A DNA stretch of 64,000 bases from Membranipora membranacea (taxonomy: Eukaryota; Bryozoa; Gymnolaemata; Cheilostomatida; Membraniporidae). The stretch spans positions 26,099,681 to 26,163,680 of the forward strand of contig OU612071.1 in NCBI GenBank assembly GCA_914767715.1. Direction: 5' to 3'. Below, in pieces: positions 1-13,400 of this stretch. Every line of letters starts with the position of its first letter. Position 1 is the stretch's first letter. A model generated the notes under the pieces. The model did not search any database and was not told the DNA's origin. It was given only the letters and a program-made list of their open reading frames with translations. The translations under genes and the position numbers were made by a program.

Positions 1-589
1 TTATACTTTCATAACACAACTCATGTTTTCAATACCAATCAATTCTGACTAAAATGCATCTCCATTGACAATCTGAGATAGAAGTTGTCTTCCCGATGTG
101 CACTTATTTGTTGTATTAGAGGTTGTCTTCCCGAAAATAGTGTTTTCTAAGACTGATATTTATTCCAAGTAGCACCAAATGTTACTGGGAGGTGACCATT
201 TTAGCTAAGGTTTTGCCCAAGGTCAAGGTGAATTTGTAAAGCTGAATGGACAAGTTCTCTTTGAGGGAAACAATATTTAATAGAAAATAATTTATGATTG
301 TACCTAAAAAAGTCATCATTTTCATGCTACTACAACACCTCCTTGCTGGTAAAGCTGAAAGACAAGAAAGGCGTGCTATGGGAACATATGGATAAGCAAA
401 GATTGACAGGCAAGTTGAGTGCTAATTGGAAACAGGATAACCATTAAGTAGCCATGTCAAAGCCACTCAAATGGTACATTAACAAAGTATGTTGTAGAGG
501 ATGACACATTGATTGATTGGTGATAAATATTATTGTAGGCCTATCGAGTGATTTTGCAGAAAAAAGTCCAGTTCTGTATGGCCAGGGGG

Positions 590-725
590 GTCTTTCAATC
601 AAAATGAGCGATGCCTTACTAAAGCAAATTATCACATCACTCAAAATTAACGCTTACTTGGAGTTTCAACTAGACAAAATCGTTCCCAGATCACTCGCCC
701 AGAGCGTATATAGTTCCGTCCATCA
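590..725 (+). repeat. Unclassified interspersed repeat, copy 1
   Basis: The stretch begins with a GGGG-TCTTTCAATTA-like core, then AATGAG and a segment close to CTTACTAAAGCAAATTATCAC. The same order recurs at about 36770-36900. Related cores, including one in reverse sense (GAAAGAACCCCC near 815), occur at 41040-41240. The copies are diverged and I cannot define termini or class. Confidence 0.45.
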
Positions 726-1830
726 ATGAGTGACCGATCTGAGAGCAAGACCCTTAGCAGGGGTCACTCACTCAGTTAGTGAGCAAACACATTGCAATTT
801 TGGTTGTTTTTAATTGAAAGAACCCCCAGTCTTACAACAAAATCATAGTAGAGGGTTTGTTTGTGCAGCCTATGTTGTGTGGTATGACGTATTTTGGGTA
901 ATTTGTCCAACAAATCCCGGATGTTGTGACACATGCTCCATGCTCTAGGCATTGAATGCTGTAAGACATCTCCCATATGGCACATACCACATGTCTTACA
1001 ACACGGTCACTAGCGACCGTTTTAGTGCCCGTACAGAACAGCATAAATTTGTGTAATTGAAACTTGCCAGCCTATAATGTGTGAATGCATTTAACACTGC
1101 CTCAATAATACCTAGACAGGCTTCCTATAGTCACCAGTGTGGCCAATTATCATTTATATGCATTGTACATTGTCAACTTAATGTCCATGCTTGGCCTAAG
1201 TATGACTCTTCAAGTTATTTGGCCAATGTTAGTGCCTTCCCATTATAGAGTAGTCTAGAGTGGCGAGTTATTGTATTTAATTATATCATAATTAGGGCTT
1301 CAACTGAATTAGACCTGGGTAAATCCATTCCACTGTCCCTGATGAGACCAATTTATTTCTTTTTCCTACCGATCAGGAGAATACGGGCCTAGAGCTTAAC
1401 ATTTATGATAAACAGGGACTGCAAGCAATTTTAATTTTGATGTACTAGTCATAATATAATGTAGGTCTACTGCTGCTTTGAATGACAAGACTTTGAGTGA
1501 GTACACCTATATCTTCTTTCTTTGACCAAGTAGTAGACCAGCAATAATTGTTATACAGGGACTGTCAGCAAGAATATATCAATTAACATAGTAGGCCAGT
1601 CCAGCGGTCGTTTGGCCCAGTTGTTAAGCCCACCTAACTATTTGATACATGGATTGTATGTCGTATGTATGTATGTTTGACTAATAAAATTTTGAATGAC
1701 TGTGACAACATCCTCTCCAATCATCTACTTAAACTACTGTTGCCACACAGGTGATCATGTGCTTATCAAATTCTGTATAGCTCAAAACTAACAAAATGAT
1801 ACTACAATCTTAGGATCGTCATAAACTAAT

Positions 1831-2101
1831 TTTCACCGACGCATCTTCCAAGTCAGGATATGAAATTAATTATCTAGCTGAATTAGTGACGTTGTTACCA
1901 TCTTACTAGTTCACCTAGTGCGTTACTTTTAGGCCCTGATTTTGATGATCAGATTGTGCGTTCTATTAGCTCATTCAGTGAAAGTTTTGCGATTAGAGCC
2001 TCATGTAGTTATCTTTCAGCTCTACGGAATACAATAAGCAAACATTTCCCTGAGTGGCAGCAGAAGTTTAACCCTTTAAACTTGACGAAATGCGTAACCT
2101 A
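1831..2101 (+). pseudogene. Possible retroelement RNase H-like remnant
   Basis: One frame reads a short FTDASSKSGY motif (about 1832-1862), resembling the first catalytic Asp region of retroelement RNase H domains. It stops at about 1909. A second open stretch (about 1931-2101) contains SYLSALRNTISKHFPEW. No reverse transcriptase or integrase motif is visible nearby. The similarity is short and may be chance; if real, this is a decayed fragment. Confidence 0.2.
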
Positions 2102-4419
2102 GGGGCTAGTGTTATGAAATACTTAGTATACAGAGAAGTCCCTCTCATAGCTTTATTTTATGAGGGCAATGTATCATTGGTTCTGTGTACCACAGACGGT
2201 AGAATTTGAAACCTTCATACGAAATGGGATAATCACTAGTATCAAACTCTTCCTTGTTTGACCTATCGGCAATGGTGGCTAACCATAAAGATCAAACAAC
2301 CAACCTATGATGCACAAATCACAACAGTCTTGTTTCGTTTGAGTATTTTGATTTGCTGATGATCACCTTAACAACTTATATCTGTTGGATCTACGCTACT
2401 CAATTTACACCCTTTATTTCCAGACATAAAGTAGACAGTATGAAACAAGGTATGAGCCTTCAGAACATTAGACAACACTGGGAGATAGTTCTTCAACCAG
2501 GTTTGTGTCCATTCCAGCTTTTTTCCCTCAAACATCATTTATCGACTGTTGTTACACTGATCTTTCCAGGTAGATACAATCAGGAAATAATAAATGCATA
2601 TGACTAGGGAGTTTTCTGTACTCACAAAATTGAAGATCAGACAACTATGCTCTGTTTACATTTTGTATTGTTTTGGTCATATATGCATGAATCAGGCCGA
2701 GAAAACTCCTAATTTCCAATTCATTTGACCTATGAGAGATTAAATCGCCTTTTTCAACAAGCCAAACATCCATTATAAGCACGGGTTGGAGATTCGACGC
2801 CCAAATTGAAATGGAAATCACATCAAAAATTATCTGTGATGGGTTTCCCCTATGGGATAATGTTTGTTTTATGTTTCATTGTTGTTTTGTAGAAATCTAG
2901 GATGACCAAAGAGATACGCTAAACAGAAAGATCAAGATATATTTACAAAAGATAAATACACCGGGTTTGTAGTATTATATATTACGATGTTGACAACCAA
3001 TCAGCCACTATCCCTCAGGTATTCAAATATTAATCATCTCACGAAAAGATAAAGCTGTTGCTTAGTCCGCTGATTAAAAGAGTCAAAGGAAAATTTCCTA
3101 GAGGCAGAATCATACCTAAGCCCTTGCAAACCTTTAAAATTTTTGGAAGAAATTCACACCATACATACAACAATATACATAAACTTTAAATAATAAACAC
3201 ATTGGCACATGATCTACACATTGATGTGTGTTCCGAAACCCTACAAACATGTCAGTACAAGCCGTAAAGCCTGCAGGGGGGAGACAGTTTTTTTCTTCTT
3301 TACTAAAAATGCCAGCAAGTGAGGCAGTACAGAACCTGAAAACTTTCAGTCACAAATTGTGAGTCAATTCTCTAACTGCTGCGTCATAAACTATACAAAA
3401 ATCGATTGCTGTTATAGGTGTAACACAACTCCTAGTTTGCAACTGTTTTTACAAATTAAAATGTAATCCTACCATTATCACCTCTGTTTGTACAGGATAG
3501 CACATAAGTCATGGATGAATGTTTAGTTAGAAAAAATATGTTTGAAATCATCAGTTGGGGCGTCATTTAGGTTTCATGACCGAAAACTGAACAACAGTCC
3601 CCTTGCCCCCGCATGTGTTATTCTGCTGGTGCCCTGAGGACATCCTGTGTATTAAGGCTGTCGGAGATTACCCTTGCATCTCCTGGTCATGCTAATGGTA
3701 AGAATTGGGTAGTGATTGGGAGACATATTCGATTCCTTGTTAACCCTAACCTAAAGTTTTCAAATCCCTAGGTTTTGTTTTTGTTTGAGATGTTATTATC
3801 GCTCTTATTTTCTTTATAAGAATCTGGTTCTAAAAAACTGTTCGATTTCTGATTTCAGGTGATCAATTCTACAACAAGGACAGATGGTGTTACTGTAGCT
3901 AGCTGAATATGTGTCATACAGACCAGCAATATTTATTATCTACGTTATGATGATGTGGTTAATTCAACAGTCGTTCTTGAAGTGTGACTGCCATGATTAA
4001 TTTTGAAAAGTTAGAATACGTTCACAGCATAATGTGACTGGTATATGTAAGGCAAGTAAGATCCATGGACTAAATTGGTGTTAGACACTGTTGTTTGGAG
4101 TCATCATCTGTTGCCATAATTTCCAACCTTCTGTTTTACTAATACAACTGAATAAGTTATTTGAACTATTATATTGTATAAATTTAATAGTTTTACAAGT
4201 CTTTCTTGCCACATAATGTAAGGGCCTCAGCTTTCTATGTGTAAAATCCTATTTTTTCATGATCAACTTGCACCTAACCTGTATAACCTGCTGATAAATG
4301 TTTTATCACCTCCTTGATCATAGGGGTTGCCTAGATAATATATATAACGATACACCAAAATATTGACTTAATCTGGTTTAAATCAATTGTATATTGCTTC
4401 ATTGCTGCTGGAACGAATC

Positions 4420-5938
4420 CGCGACAACTTGGCCCGAGCCAAACTTGGCCCGAGCCAAACTTGGCCCCAGCCAAACTTGGCCCCAGCCAAACTTGGCCCG
4501 AGCCAAACTTGGCCCCAGCCAAACTTGGCCCCAGCCAAACTTGGCCCCAGCCAAACTTGGCCCCAGCCAAACTTGGCCCCAGCCAAACTTGGCCCGATGC
4601 AATGAAACTTGGCCCCATGTACTGAAACTTGTCGCCAATTAGTAAAACTTGGCTCCAAATATGAAACTTGGCCCCAAATATGAAACTTGGCCCCAAGTAG
4701 TAAAACTTGGCCCTCAGTACTGAAACTTGGCCCCAATTAGTAAAACTTGGCCCCATGCAATGAAACTTGGCCCCAAATATAAAACTTGGCCCCAAGTACT
4801 GAAACTTGGCCCCAATTAGTAAAACTAGGCCTCAAATATAAAACTTGGCCCCATGTACTGAAACTTGGCCCCAATTAGTAAAACTTGGCCCCTAATATAA
4901 AACTTGGCCCGATGCAATGAAACCTGGCCCCAATGCAGTGAAACTTGGCCCCAATTAGTAAAACTTGGCCCCAAGTACTGAAACTTGGCCCCAATTAGTA
5001 AAACTTGTCCCCAAATATAAAACTTGGCCCGATGCAATGAAAGCTGGCCCCAATGCAGTGAAACTTGGCCCCAATTAGTAAAACTTGGCCACAAGTCCTG
5101 AAACTTGGCCCCAAGTACCAACACTTGGCTCCAAATATAAAACTTAGCCCCAAATATAAAACTTGGCCCCATGTACTGAAACTTGGCCCCAATTAGTAAA
5201 ACATGGCCCTAAATATAAAACTTGGCCCCATGTACTGAAACTTGGCCCCAATTAGTAAAACTTGGCCCCAAATATAAAACTTGGCCCGATGCAATGAAAC
5301 CCGGCCCCAATGCAGTGAAACTTGGCCCCAAACATAAAACTTGGCCCCATGTACTGAAACTTGCCCCAATTAGTAAAACTTGGCCCCAAATATAAAACTT
5401 GGCCCCAAATATAAAACTTGGCCCCATGCAATGAAACTTTGCCCTAGTGACTAAAACTTGGCCCCAATTAGTAGAACTGGGCCCCATATACAAAACATGG
5501 CCCAAGGTAATGAAACTTGGCCCCAATAACTAAGACTTGGCCCAAATATAAAACTTGGCCCCATGCAATAAACTTGGCCAAGTTTCACTGCATTGGTGCC
5601 AGGTTTCATTGCATCGGGCCAAGCTTTACTAATTGGGGACAAGTTTCACTGCATTGGGGCCAGGTTTCATTGCATTGGGCCAAGTTTTATATTTGGGGCC
5701 AAGTTTTAGTAATTGGGGCCAAGTTTCATTGCATGGTGCCAAGTTTTACTAATTGGGGCCAAGCTTTACTAATTTGGGCCAAGTTTGATTGCATGGTGCC
5801 AAGTTTTACTAATTGGGGCCAAGCTTTACTAATTGGGGCCAAGTTTCATTGCATCGGGCCAAGTTATATATTTTGGGCCAAGTTTGGCTCGGGCCAAGTT
5901 TGGCTCTCGCCAAGTTTGGCTCGGGCCAAGTTGTCGCG
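4420..5938. mobile_element. Foldback-like element with minisatellite inverted arms
   Basis: The left end starts CGCGACAACTTGGCCCGAGC and the right end is its reverse complement. The left arm (4420 to about 5573) is a run of 16-19-bp units built on AAACTTGGCCCC plus a short variable filler such as AATTAGT, AAATAT, ATGTACTG or ATGCAATG. The outermost part is a cleaner AGCCAAACTTGGCCCC array. From about 5586 the same units run in reverse to 5938. The switch is a small palindrome near 5571-5586. This is the organisation described for foldback (FB) transposons: long terminal inverted repeats made of tandem repeats. The arms are unequal (about 1.15 versus 0.36 kb) and I see no target duplication. 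All reading frames across it are repeat translations. Confidence 0.75.
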
Positions 5939-7580
5939 CTCCCTGTTTTTTTCGTCGTGTTTTATTGACGGTTCTCGATTTCGTATGTCCATCATATCTC
6001 TCAATCACAGGCACTGTAATGCACAGTCTCAAAGCTTTATTTCCAAATGGCTATTGCTGTTCTGTGGTAAAGTAGGCTACCATCAGAAGCTACATGTTGC
6101 TGTATAGTTCTCAAAAAATCCACATATTGAAGGTAAAGTAATACTTCTGATGTAATTCTCTAATCTGGCATTATTTAGCAGATGCGTTGAGGCTGCGTAT
6201 GGCAGCAAGTTTGATTTTTGTATTTCTCAGCTGTGTACTGGCTTGAAGTTGGTACAGTTATGTCTTGTAAGGTCTTGCGAGGTGATTCATTGATAGAAAT
6301 GAACTTGTTGTTGTTATGAAATTGATTGAACTAACCACATACTAGGCATTTTTTGAATGGCTGTGGTCAAATATTGGTTTAACATCAAACTGTGAAATAG
6401 GCTAAGATCATAAAGCTTTTCTAGCAATCCTAGAATAATTTTGGGGGTTACAAACGCATTTTTCATATTTGCTTCTGAGCACAGAGAGCGATAAACCCCT
6501 CTTTTTCATGACAGAAATCCTTAGAGGATGGGCTAAAAGTTGATATAAGTTTCATCCCAGTCAAAGACTGTGCATAGAAATACTCGAATATAATTGTGTA
6601 GTTTTGTGGTCGGAGATTACTTCGGCTGTGAGATGAAAGTGAAAATGTAAGGAACACCTTCACATTTCACACAGTATTTGTGTGAATATCGGATCACTCT
6701 CAACATGATAATAATCTCCCCAGCAGCCAGTTAAATTATTTATAAAGTGAAGCACTCAAAGTTAAATAATACTCGGCCTAGCTTCACTCATTCTTAGTAG
6801 CTGCAAATAAGAGTATTAGACAGTGTGTCGATTGGCAGAGAGGTGTTACTAAGTTTTATACCCAGCATGAAAAGAAGGTCAATCGTTGACTGTATTATCT
6901 CAGTGTGATCCCTGTTGAACACTGACACAGTGTACTGTAGTAGCCGAAATGTTATTGGAAATGATCAAAGGATGCCACCAAACTCTCCCCTAATAAACAA
7001 AAATGGACCTGCAGGCTCTTTGATTTATGTTTATCATTCAAAAATAATTGTGATGTTCTCTTCTCTGAGACAGATAGAGCTACATGGCTTTTGTTCATGG
7101 TACCACTGGAACTGAACTAAATTTGTTTTGAATTCCTCGGTTCCACATATTGCTGATAAGCTGATAAGGGAGCTGTAGTCAGGATTTACAGTAGATTATC
7201 TATGTCATGTTAGATTTTCTCCTCGCCGCAGGCAGGCGATAATCAATTCATGTTTAAGAATGCTGTCAGGGTTCCATGAAATGTTAATAAACTTTTGTTA
7301 TATCGCTGATAGAAACAAAAACGAATTCGCAAAAATGGTTTATGGAATATTCAGACGCAAAGCAAATTTTTTCACTGGAGCTAAGAACATCAATGTGCAG
7401 CAGGGACCAAGTTGAAATCTTGACTGAACACCGCCATCTGCATCCTACAGACGTGATTGATCAAAATTGTTAAATTGGAAAGGAGTCGTCATTAATATAC
7501 AGACAATGCCACTTTTTCTAAAATTACTTGTATTGCAATGTTCCCGTTAACCTGGTCACACTATGAAATCCAGAGAACTG
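5939..7580. other. No gene recognised
   Basis: AT-rich DNA with only short, unsupported open frames. No splice-bounded exon, RNA gene or repeat family was recognised. Confidence 0.5.
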
Positions 7581-8090
7581 TGTTACACATAAGGCCACGT
7601 GACTTTGATACAGCCCGCGGTTTTTTTCGTCAGTTGGTGGGGGTGGGCGAAAAGAGAAGAATGAGTATAGGAGGGAACCATCCATGTAATATCATGATAC
7701 TTTTTCGATACTAATAGTTATTGTGTTAGTTATTTGGGGTGGTTTGTGAAACTATCAAAAAGAATTTGGTCTTGAGAGAGCCGAAACGACCATTTTTATA
7801 TACATGATTCACTTTTTGACATGAAGATGTAAGCAAAATTGACTGAATTTTTACCACATTTGCTGGTTTAATTTCTATTGATACATTATTTTTTCCCCAC
7901 ATGGTCTCAGTCGGGTTACCACGTAGGTGTCAATATAATGCATTGTGATTTGTGTAAAAAAAACACATCGAAAAAGGATCATGAGATTACATTGATGGTT
8001 CCCCCCTATTTCTTTCACTCATCTCCCACCCCATCCACTGACACACATCACAGGCTATATCAAAGTCACGTGACCTTATGGTGTTACAAG
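7581..8090. mobile_element. MITE-like element with ~125-bp inverted ends
   Basis: The left arm (about 7581-7710) contains ATAAGGCCACGTGACTTTGA, a GGGGGTGGG stretch and GGGAACCATCCATGTAAT. The right arm (about 7955-8090) carries the same blocks inverted, ending TCAAAGTCACGTGACCTTAT. The interior of about 240 bp has no coding potential. Termini and target duplication are not resolved. Confidence 0.65.
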
Positions 8091-8940
8091 TTACATTAAA
8101 ATATTCCTACAATAGAGACCAATTCAATATGTGAGAAGATAAGTTGCAGGAGAGAGTACCTCTATGTAAGGCCGAGTGTTTCGTAAATCTTTAGTGATTG
8201 CAGCTGCGCCAGAAGTTCTTCTGCGCCTCATGTCCTCAGCCTAGAGATATATGAAAGCATTTAAAAATGGGAAAAAAGCGAGAAAACGTAACTAACCATG
8301 AAGAAAGTAACGATATGTTCATCATAGCATGGATGCCCGAATGATGTCAATGCCCTTAACAAAAACATTATGGACAGCAGGAGAAACTACAAATGGTATT
8401 ATATTTTATGGAAAGCATTTCATTAGTATGGATAAGTTGACTTTTGTGACAGCTAACAAAATTATTATTTGAAAAAGCTTTTCAATACTTAAGGTATTTG
8501 GCTCAATTGCAGGCTATCCAAAACCATGCAGCAAATTCATTTTAGGCATGAATGATGATTCCAGCTGGCAAGTGCAGAATTTGCGGAATATAAGTTGTTT
8601 GAATTTTGGAGATCCATTTTAAACTGAGAATTGTTTTTGTAGAAACGTTGAGCATAGGGAAGTTGACACCCTGTAGCAGTTTCTGCGAGGCAACACCACA
8701 CAAGGAAGCCTCAACATCCAATGTTTCAACTCTCATGACAGACACTTCAGGTATGTGATATCCGTACAGATTCGACAGCAAATAGTATTGACACCAACAA
8801 AGCTGATATAGCTCATAGCTCATATTGTTAAGTGTGAGCGATACTAAAAACTATCCTATGTGTCAATTATATCCATATATATATTATAGAATATGTATAT
8901 TATAAATATTATAATGCTTTATTGTAGCGCAACCTTTCAG
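8091..8940. other. No feature recognised
   Basis: AT-rich DNA upstream of the two possible exons. The 93-codon minus-strand frame at 8542-8823 shows no motif and no convincing splice context. Confidence 0.4.
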
Positions 8941-9344
8941 GACTCCGAAGAGACCGTGTTTAGGGTCAGGAAAGGGACCCCTACACGCTAGCACCCATAT
9001 ATTGACCCCAGGTTCAAGCAAAAAGGCTTCACATCTCAAAAGCACACCTAAAGAAGGTAATATATGTGAACCTGTCATTGATTCCAAACCTCCCTTTGAT
9101 GATTTATCCTACCTTGCCACTATGAAGGATTTAGATGAGTCTAGTGATGCTGTAAATTAAAATCATAACACCCTTACCCGTTTGTTTTTACAGAAAAAGT
9201 CCTCAGGAATTATGTACGGAGCAGTTTGGTGGATGATTTCCTGCGCATTCGGCGGTTACTGAAGAAATCCCCATCCTCTATCGCGCTTCGAGCTGCCTAC
9301 AAAGACATGAAGAAAAAAATATCACCACACATTATAAGTGCTTA
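8941..9344 (+). CDS. Two possible exons of an unrecognised gene
   Basis: A first segment begins after CAACCTTTCAG at 8941. It reads TPKRPCLGSGKGP..., a Thr/Pro/Ser/Lys-rich low-complexity run followed by an acidic stretch (PPFDDLSYLATMKDLDESSD), and is open to 9157. A second segment follows TTTTTACAG at 9194 and reads a basic 50-residue C-terminus (VLRNYVRSSLVDDFLRIRRL and then AAYKDMKKKI), stopping at 9344. Both look protein-like and have good acceptors. The phase between them does not agree with the obvious donor at 9152 (GTAAAT), so the link is uncertain. No family was recognised. It could be the 3' end of a cellular or transposon gene. Confidence 0.35.
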
Positions 9345-9443
9345 GCAGGGGTTATTGAGTAAGATAGAGAAAATAGAACAAGCCAATATCCAATCTATCG
9401 GATTCACCATTGGCTTGCCTCAGGAAGACAAGCAGGTTGAGGC

Positions 9444-10409
9444 TAGGGGTGGAACGACCTCTTGAGGTTGGAGATGAATTTCGGATATTTGAACTCGGAT
9501 CCAACCACAAACCGGGTCGGATATGTGTTTTGTCTGATCTGAGATGATAATTTTTTAATCGACACGTTACACTCACTTAGCAATAGCATCATTTATCTCA
9601 CTGAAAATAACAAGGGAGGAAGTATGATAGTCATTAATTTGTAGTTCAGATAAGATAATTGAGTTTGGCTGAAAGCACTCAGTGGCGATCAGTAGGCATT
9701 CAATACCTGTCTCATTTTCATAGCTATCTATATCGTTGCTGATTAAAATTGATGGATGTGTTTTTTTTTCTGCTGAAATTGATAGAAGCATCTTTACTCA
9801 GATCGTTGTGACCAGTGATATATATTCATATCAATGGTTGTGACATAAGACATAATTATTTGTCCAATGATGTTCATTGTAACAAAATGTCTAGTTTGAT
9901 GAACTAAATAATTATCCTCTTCTGCTTTTTCAAAGTAGGAAGACAATTCCTATCTCTAATCACAACAGAGATTTGGGACATAGGAGCAGGGAGTTTATTC
10001 AAACTTAGTGATTTTTAACATCGGGGTTTGAGGGATCTTGGCAAATTGAGCGCCTATGCGCAAACTCTCGTTGTCAAGAGATCTTAGCATTGAAAGATAT
10101 TTTCAAATAATCTGTTTGTGTGATCCTTGCGCTGTTTGAGTGATAAGTTGCTCCTGTAAAGAATTATATCCAAGCTGATATGTGCAAATTTAAACTAGGG
10201 TAATTGTTCAGGGAAGAAATTGTTGACAGAGTTTATCCATGTATTCAATGACCTTAATTGTATATTATGGTGCTAAAGAAGAGCTGCTGTGACTGGTATA
10301 TTTAGTGCATTTACACGTTATCCGGGTCCGGATCTGATCCGAGGTTAGATTTATAGACCGATCCGATATCCAATCCGAGGTTGCCCAACCCTGATCCGTT
10401 CCACCCCTA
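9444..10409. mobile_element. Non-autonomous hAT-like element
   Basis: The left terminus reads TAGGGGTGGAACG and the right terminus is its inverse, CGTTCCACCCCTA with one base differing inward. The flanks form an 8-bp direct repeat with one mismatch: GTTGAGGC at 9436-9443 and GTTGTGGC at 10410-10417. Subterminal GATCCGA/TCGGATC-type blocks recur on both sides (9485-9525 and 10325-10385). TAGGGGTG-type ends with 8-bp duplications are typical of hAT elements. The 966-bp interior has no transposase, so it needs an autonomous partner elsewhere. Confidence 0.75.
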
Positions 10410-10417
10410 GTTGTGGC

Positions 10418-13400
10418 TCACAAAGATGATATCGCTTTATTGAATCATTATGTTTTATCATAGTAATCAAGCTATATAGCATATCAGCTAGCAATAATCA
10501 ACTCTCTTTGGTATTCTTTGATGTTTATGACAGCACCTATCGCACATTATCTTGTGCGCGACATGATTTTTTATTTTACATAATGAAAACCAGGAGCATT
10601 ATTGTCTCAGTATCAGTATCAGTTTGCCTTTTTGTCACCGTTACCATCCCCATGATAATATCATGGTGTAAACTTACATACCTGTCGATTTTTCGCAATT
10701 AGAATTGGGAATTCATGTCCATAACTTCTTACTCTCTCATAAAGATTCAGTGTCTTCTCCATGCCATTTCCTACAGTACATTTATAGTATGTGATTATAA
10801 GTAGAGTTGAGAAACAATATATGGGCTACTGCCAATCACCGAGTCACACATGACCAGACTTCCAATCAACAACATTTAGCCTTACTCACTGGATCGATGC
10901 CCATGCCATTTACTTGATACATATTTAGATGTAGTTTTTTATTATCATGATCTAGAGCAGGGAGAATGGAATTTGATTCCATCTAACTGTCGATAGAGTT
11001 GGGCAAAAACTATTTCTGGCTACCGCCGCCAGACAGATTTTCTACAACTGCCAACTTTCTTTATCGATTGCTTTGCTGTTATATACCAACCAATCATAGC
11101 TGTAAATAGTTTGTCACTTCTCTGATATCACATACAAGAAATAGAAATTTAGTACTACCTACCAGCCTCTTCTAGTTGAATGATTAAATTACAGCATACA
11201 AACAAAGAAAGAACTCCATGCTGATGAGTGATGATGTTTGCAGCTGTTACAGTATACTATAACACTGTAATTGTCATCAGATTGTCCATATATTACCTAA
11301 ATTATTACTGCAGCACTTTAGCTGCTGCACTGAGCCTCAAATTATAATGTTATCTAAGCTCTTCATCCTAACAGGCATTTATTTTAGCTGGAGCATTACT
11401 TGCTGACACTGGCAACTAACAAGGTCATCTCCTTGGCTGTACACTGTGACTGTGCAATGTACTTATAATGGGTTATTACTGCAATGTAATTGGAATCAAG
11501 TCGATAGACTAACATTCAGTGCAACCAAGTATAGGCTTGGCAGTTTGACCAATGAGATTTGGATGTTATAATAGACTGCAGTTATGTTTCAACTAGTTAT
11601 TTTTTTGGTCTGCAACAGTCAGCTGAAATGGCTTAGCTGTAGAGTGCAGGATACCTCCAACTTTAATCAAGCAGTCATGGGTTCGAGTACAGTTGGAGAC
11701 TAATTTTTTCCGCATGTTGTGCAATAAAACACAAGGGTGCACAACTCATGTATGCTCAGTGTATTGATCATTCAACTATAAAGCAACATAAGTGCCAGCC
11801 TGCCTTGACTAACCCATATATTTGAATTTTAGAAAATGTCAATGGAACTAACCTTGTGAGTGAGGTGACAATTTCCCCGACCCTCTGAAAAGACGTTTAT
11901 ATTGCTTGATGCAGCCCTTGTTATAAAAAAACCCAGCATGCTCCTCATAAACCGGAATTGTGTATTTTGTTTATTTGGTGACTTTTGATCATAATCTTCA
12001 ATATAATACTGAACTACCCTTGTTTGTGATAGGAAATCCTTTGTGACTTAAGAAAGGGAAATACCTCCCCGGGAATTCCCATTATGGAATTCCCAAGGAA
12101 TTCCCATTTATGCTGGAGGACTGTTTTAATTTACCCTATAGGAGTTTAGTTTTCGCGGCATTTAGGATTCGCTTCCCCCCCATGTTGCCTAGGTTGCGAA
12201 ATTTAGTGTATCTTATATTAAACTCACTCACCATAGTTTCATAAACAATGTAGAATTATACAGGATTACACCAGCATGCAAGCTAGCGTGGTGTAGTGGT
12301 CTAAGTGTCTGCCTTGCTACAAAATGAAGATTTTTGCCCTGGGTTCGAATCCCAGCTTGAACATTTTTTTTTAATTTTTATAAGTAAGCCTGCTAGCGAA
12401 ACTTAGTACTAGTGAAATTTAGTACCAGGTCCAGATATTAGAAATGAAACTCTAGCTAAATTAAACTGCTATAGGGTATATATAATATCATTTTATTCCG
12501 TCGTGCGTTGTGTGATCAACCAGCAAGCGGATCGCAAACTGTACGATAATATTACAAACAACATAAAGAAGATTACAAATACTTGAGTGCACTCACTTTT
12601 GAATTTTTGGAAAGAAAGCAGATTCTTGCGGATTGCATTGCGTAATACGTGAGCACTAATTACTTGGGAGACAAACATTATATGCCAGTCGAAGGTTGCA
12701 TATGTAAATTGTGTGCTGGGCTAAACTTGGCAGTTGAGAATGTGTTTGCCTTGGATCTGCATGATATATAGATTTTGCTAAGTAAGAGTAAGGAGGGCAT
12801 AAGTCCAGATGTTTTAATTCACTGAGGAACTGTATATCTTTATGGTTCTAACATAAAAACTATACTTATTTTACACAAACTGAAAATTTTAGGAACCCTA
12901 CCCCTTCAAGAAAGGAGGCTGTGGAGATCGCAGCAGGGCAACTAGGGGGTTATTTTTGCTTCAACAATAATGTGTTGAGTCAAAATACTGGGGCGCAAAA
13001 TGAGAAGTATTCTTTGTTAATATCCGCCTTGTTAAAAATTATTGGTCTTTGTATCATATTCTTGTCTGTCCATTAAAGATTTTTGTCTATTTGGCGTGAG
13101 CATATGCCTGGACTGAATCATTTTTTATACAAACTAGATCTGGGCAAAAATCTGATATCGACCTATCAAGTTCGAAACTGCTTATATATGATCAAATATG
13201 ATATGATTTTGAAATGAACAAAAATAGCGGTTGCCGTGAAATTCAGGCTTTTATTTAATCATCAGGCTTTGATATAAATAATATGAATTTTTCATTGTTT
13301 CTCAGTGCCCCTCACAGAGCTAATGATATTGTGATTACAGAAAAATAATAATTGTTCACATCCCCTGTGACAGGTGGGGGTCAGAAAGCTAGTGTTAATT

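Larger units (their letters stand above)
1..4419. other. Gene-poor AT-rich stretch
   Basis: I see no convincing gene here. All open frames are under 90 codons and lack splice or domain support. Two items stand out and are listed separately: a copy of an unclassified interspersed repeat near 590-725 and a possible retroelement remnant at 1831-2101. The rest is AT-rich unique-looking DNA. Confidence 0.5.

Noticed and set aside
4420-5938. CRISPR array
   Set aside because: The spacers are themselves a few recurring fillers, the units invert midway, and the context is eukaryotic.
4331-6107. Several open frames of 60-196 codons in both strands (MGPSF/GAKF-type and LGPSQTW-type repeats)
   Set aside because: They are translations of the minisatellite arms of the foldback-like element, open in many frames at once.
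8542-8823. 93-codon minus-strand frame
   Set aside because: No motif, no convincing splice sites and no neighbour support.
11640-11705. tRNA-like sequence with GGTTCGAGTAC
   Set aside because: Only a B-box-like match; I could not fold the other arms.
12281-12362. Functional tRNA gene
   Set aside because: The T-arm is perfect but the acceptor strands do not pair and the anticodon arm is irregular.
12493-12678. Atlastin membrane exon
   Set aside because: The frame is hydrophobic but lacks the two-helix pattern and the Tyr-Ser-Gly region of atlastins, and its borders do not match phase 1.
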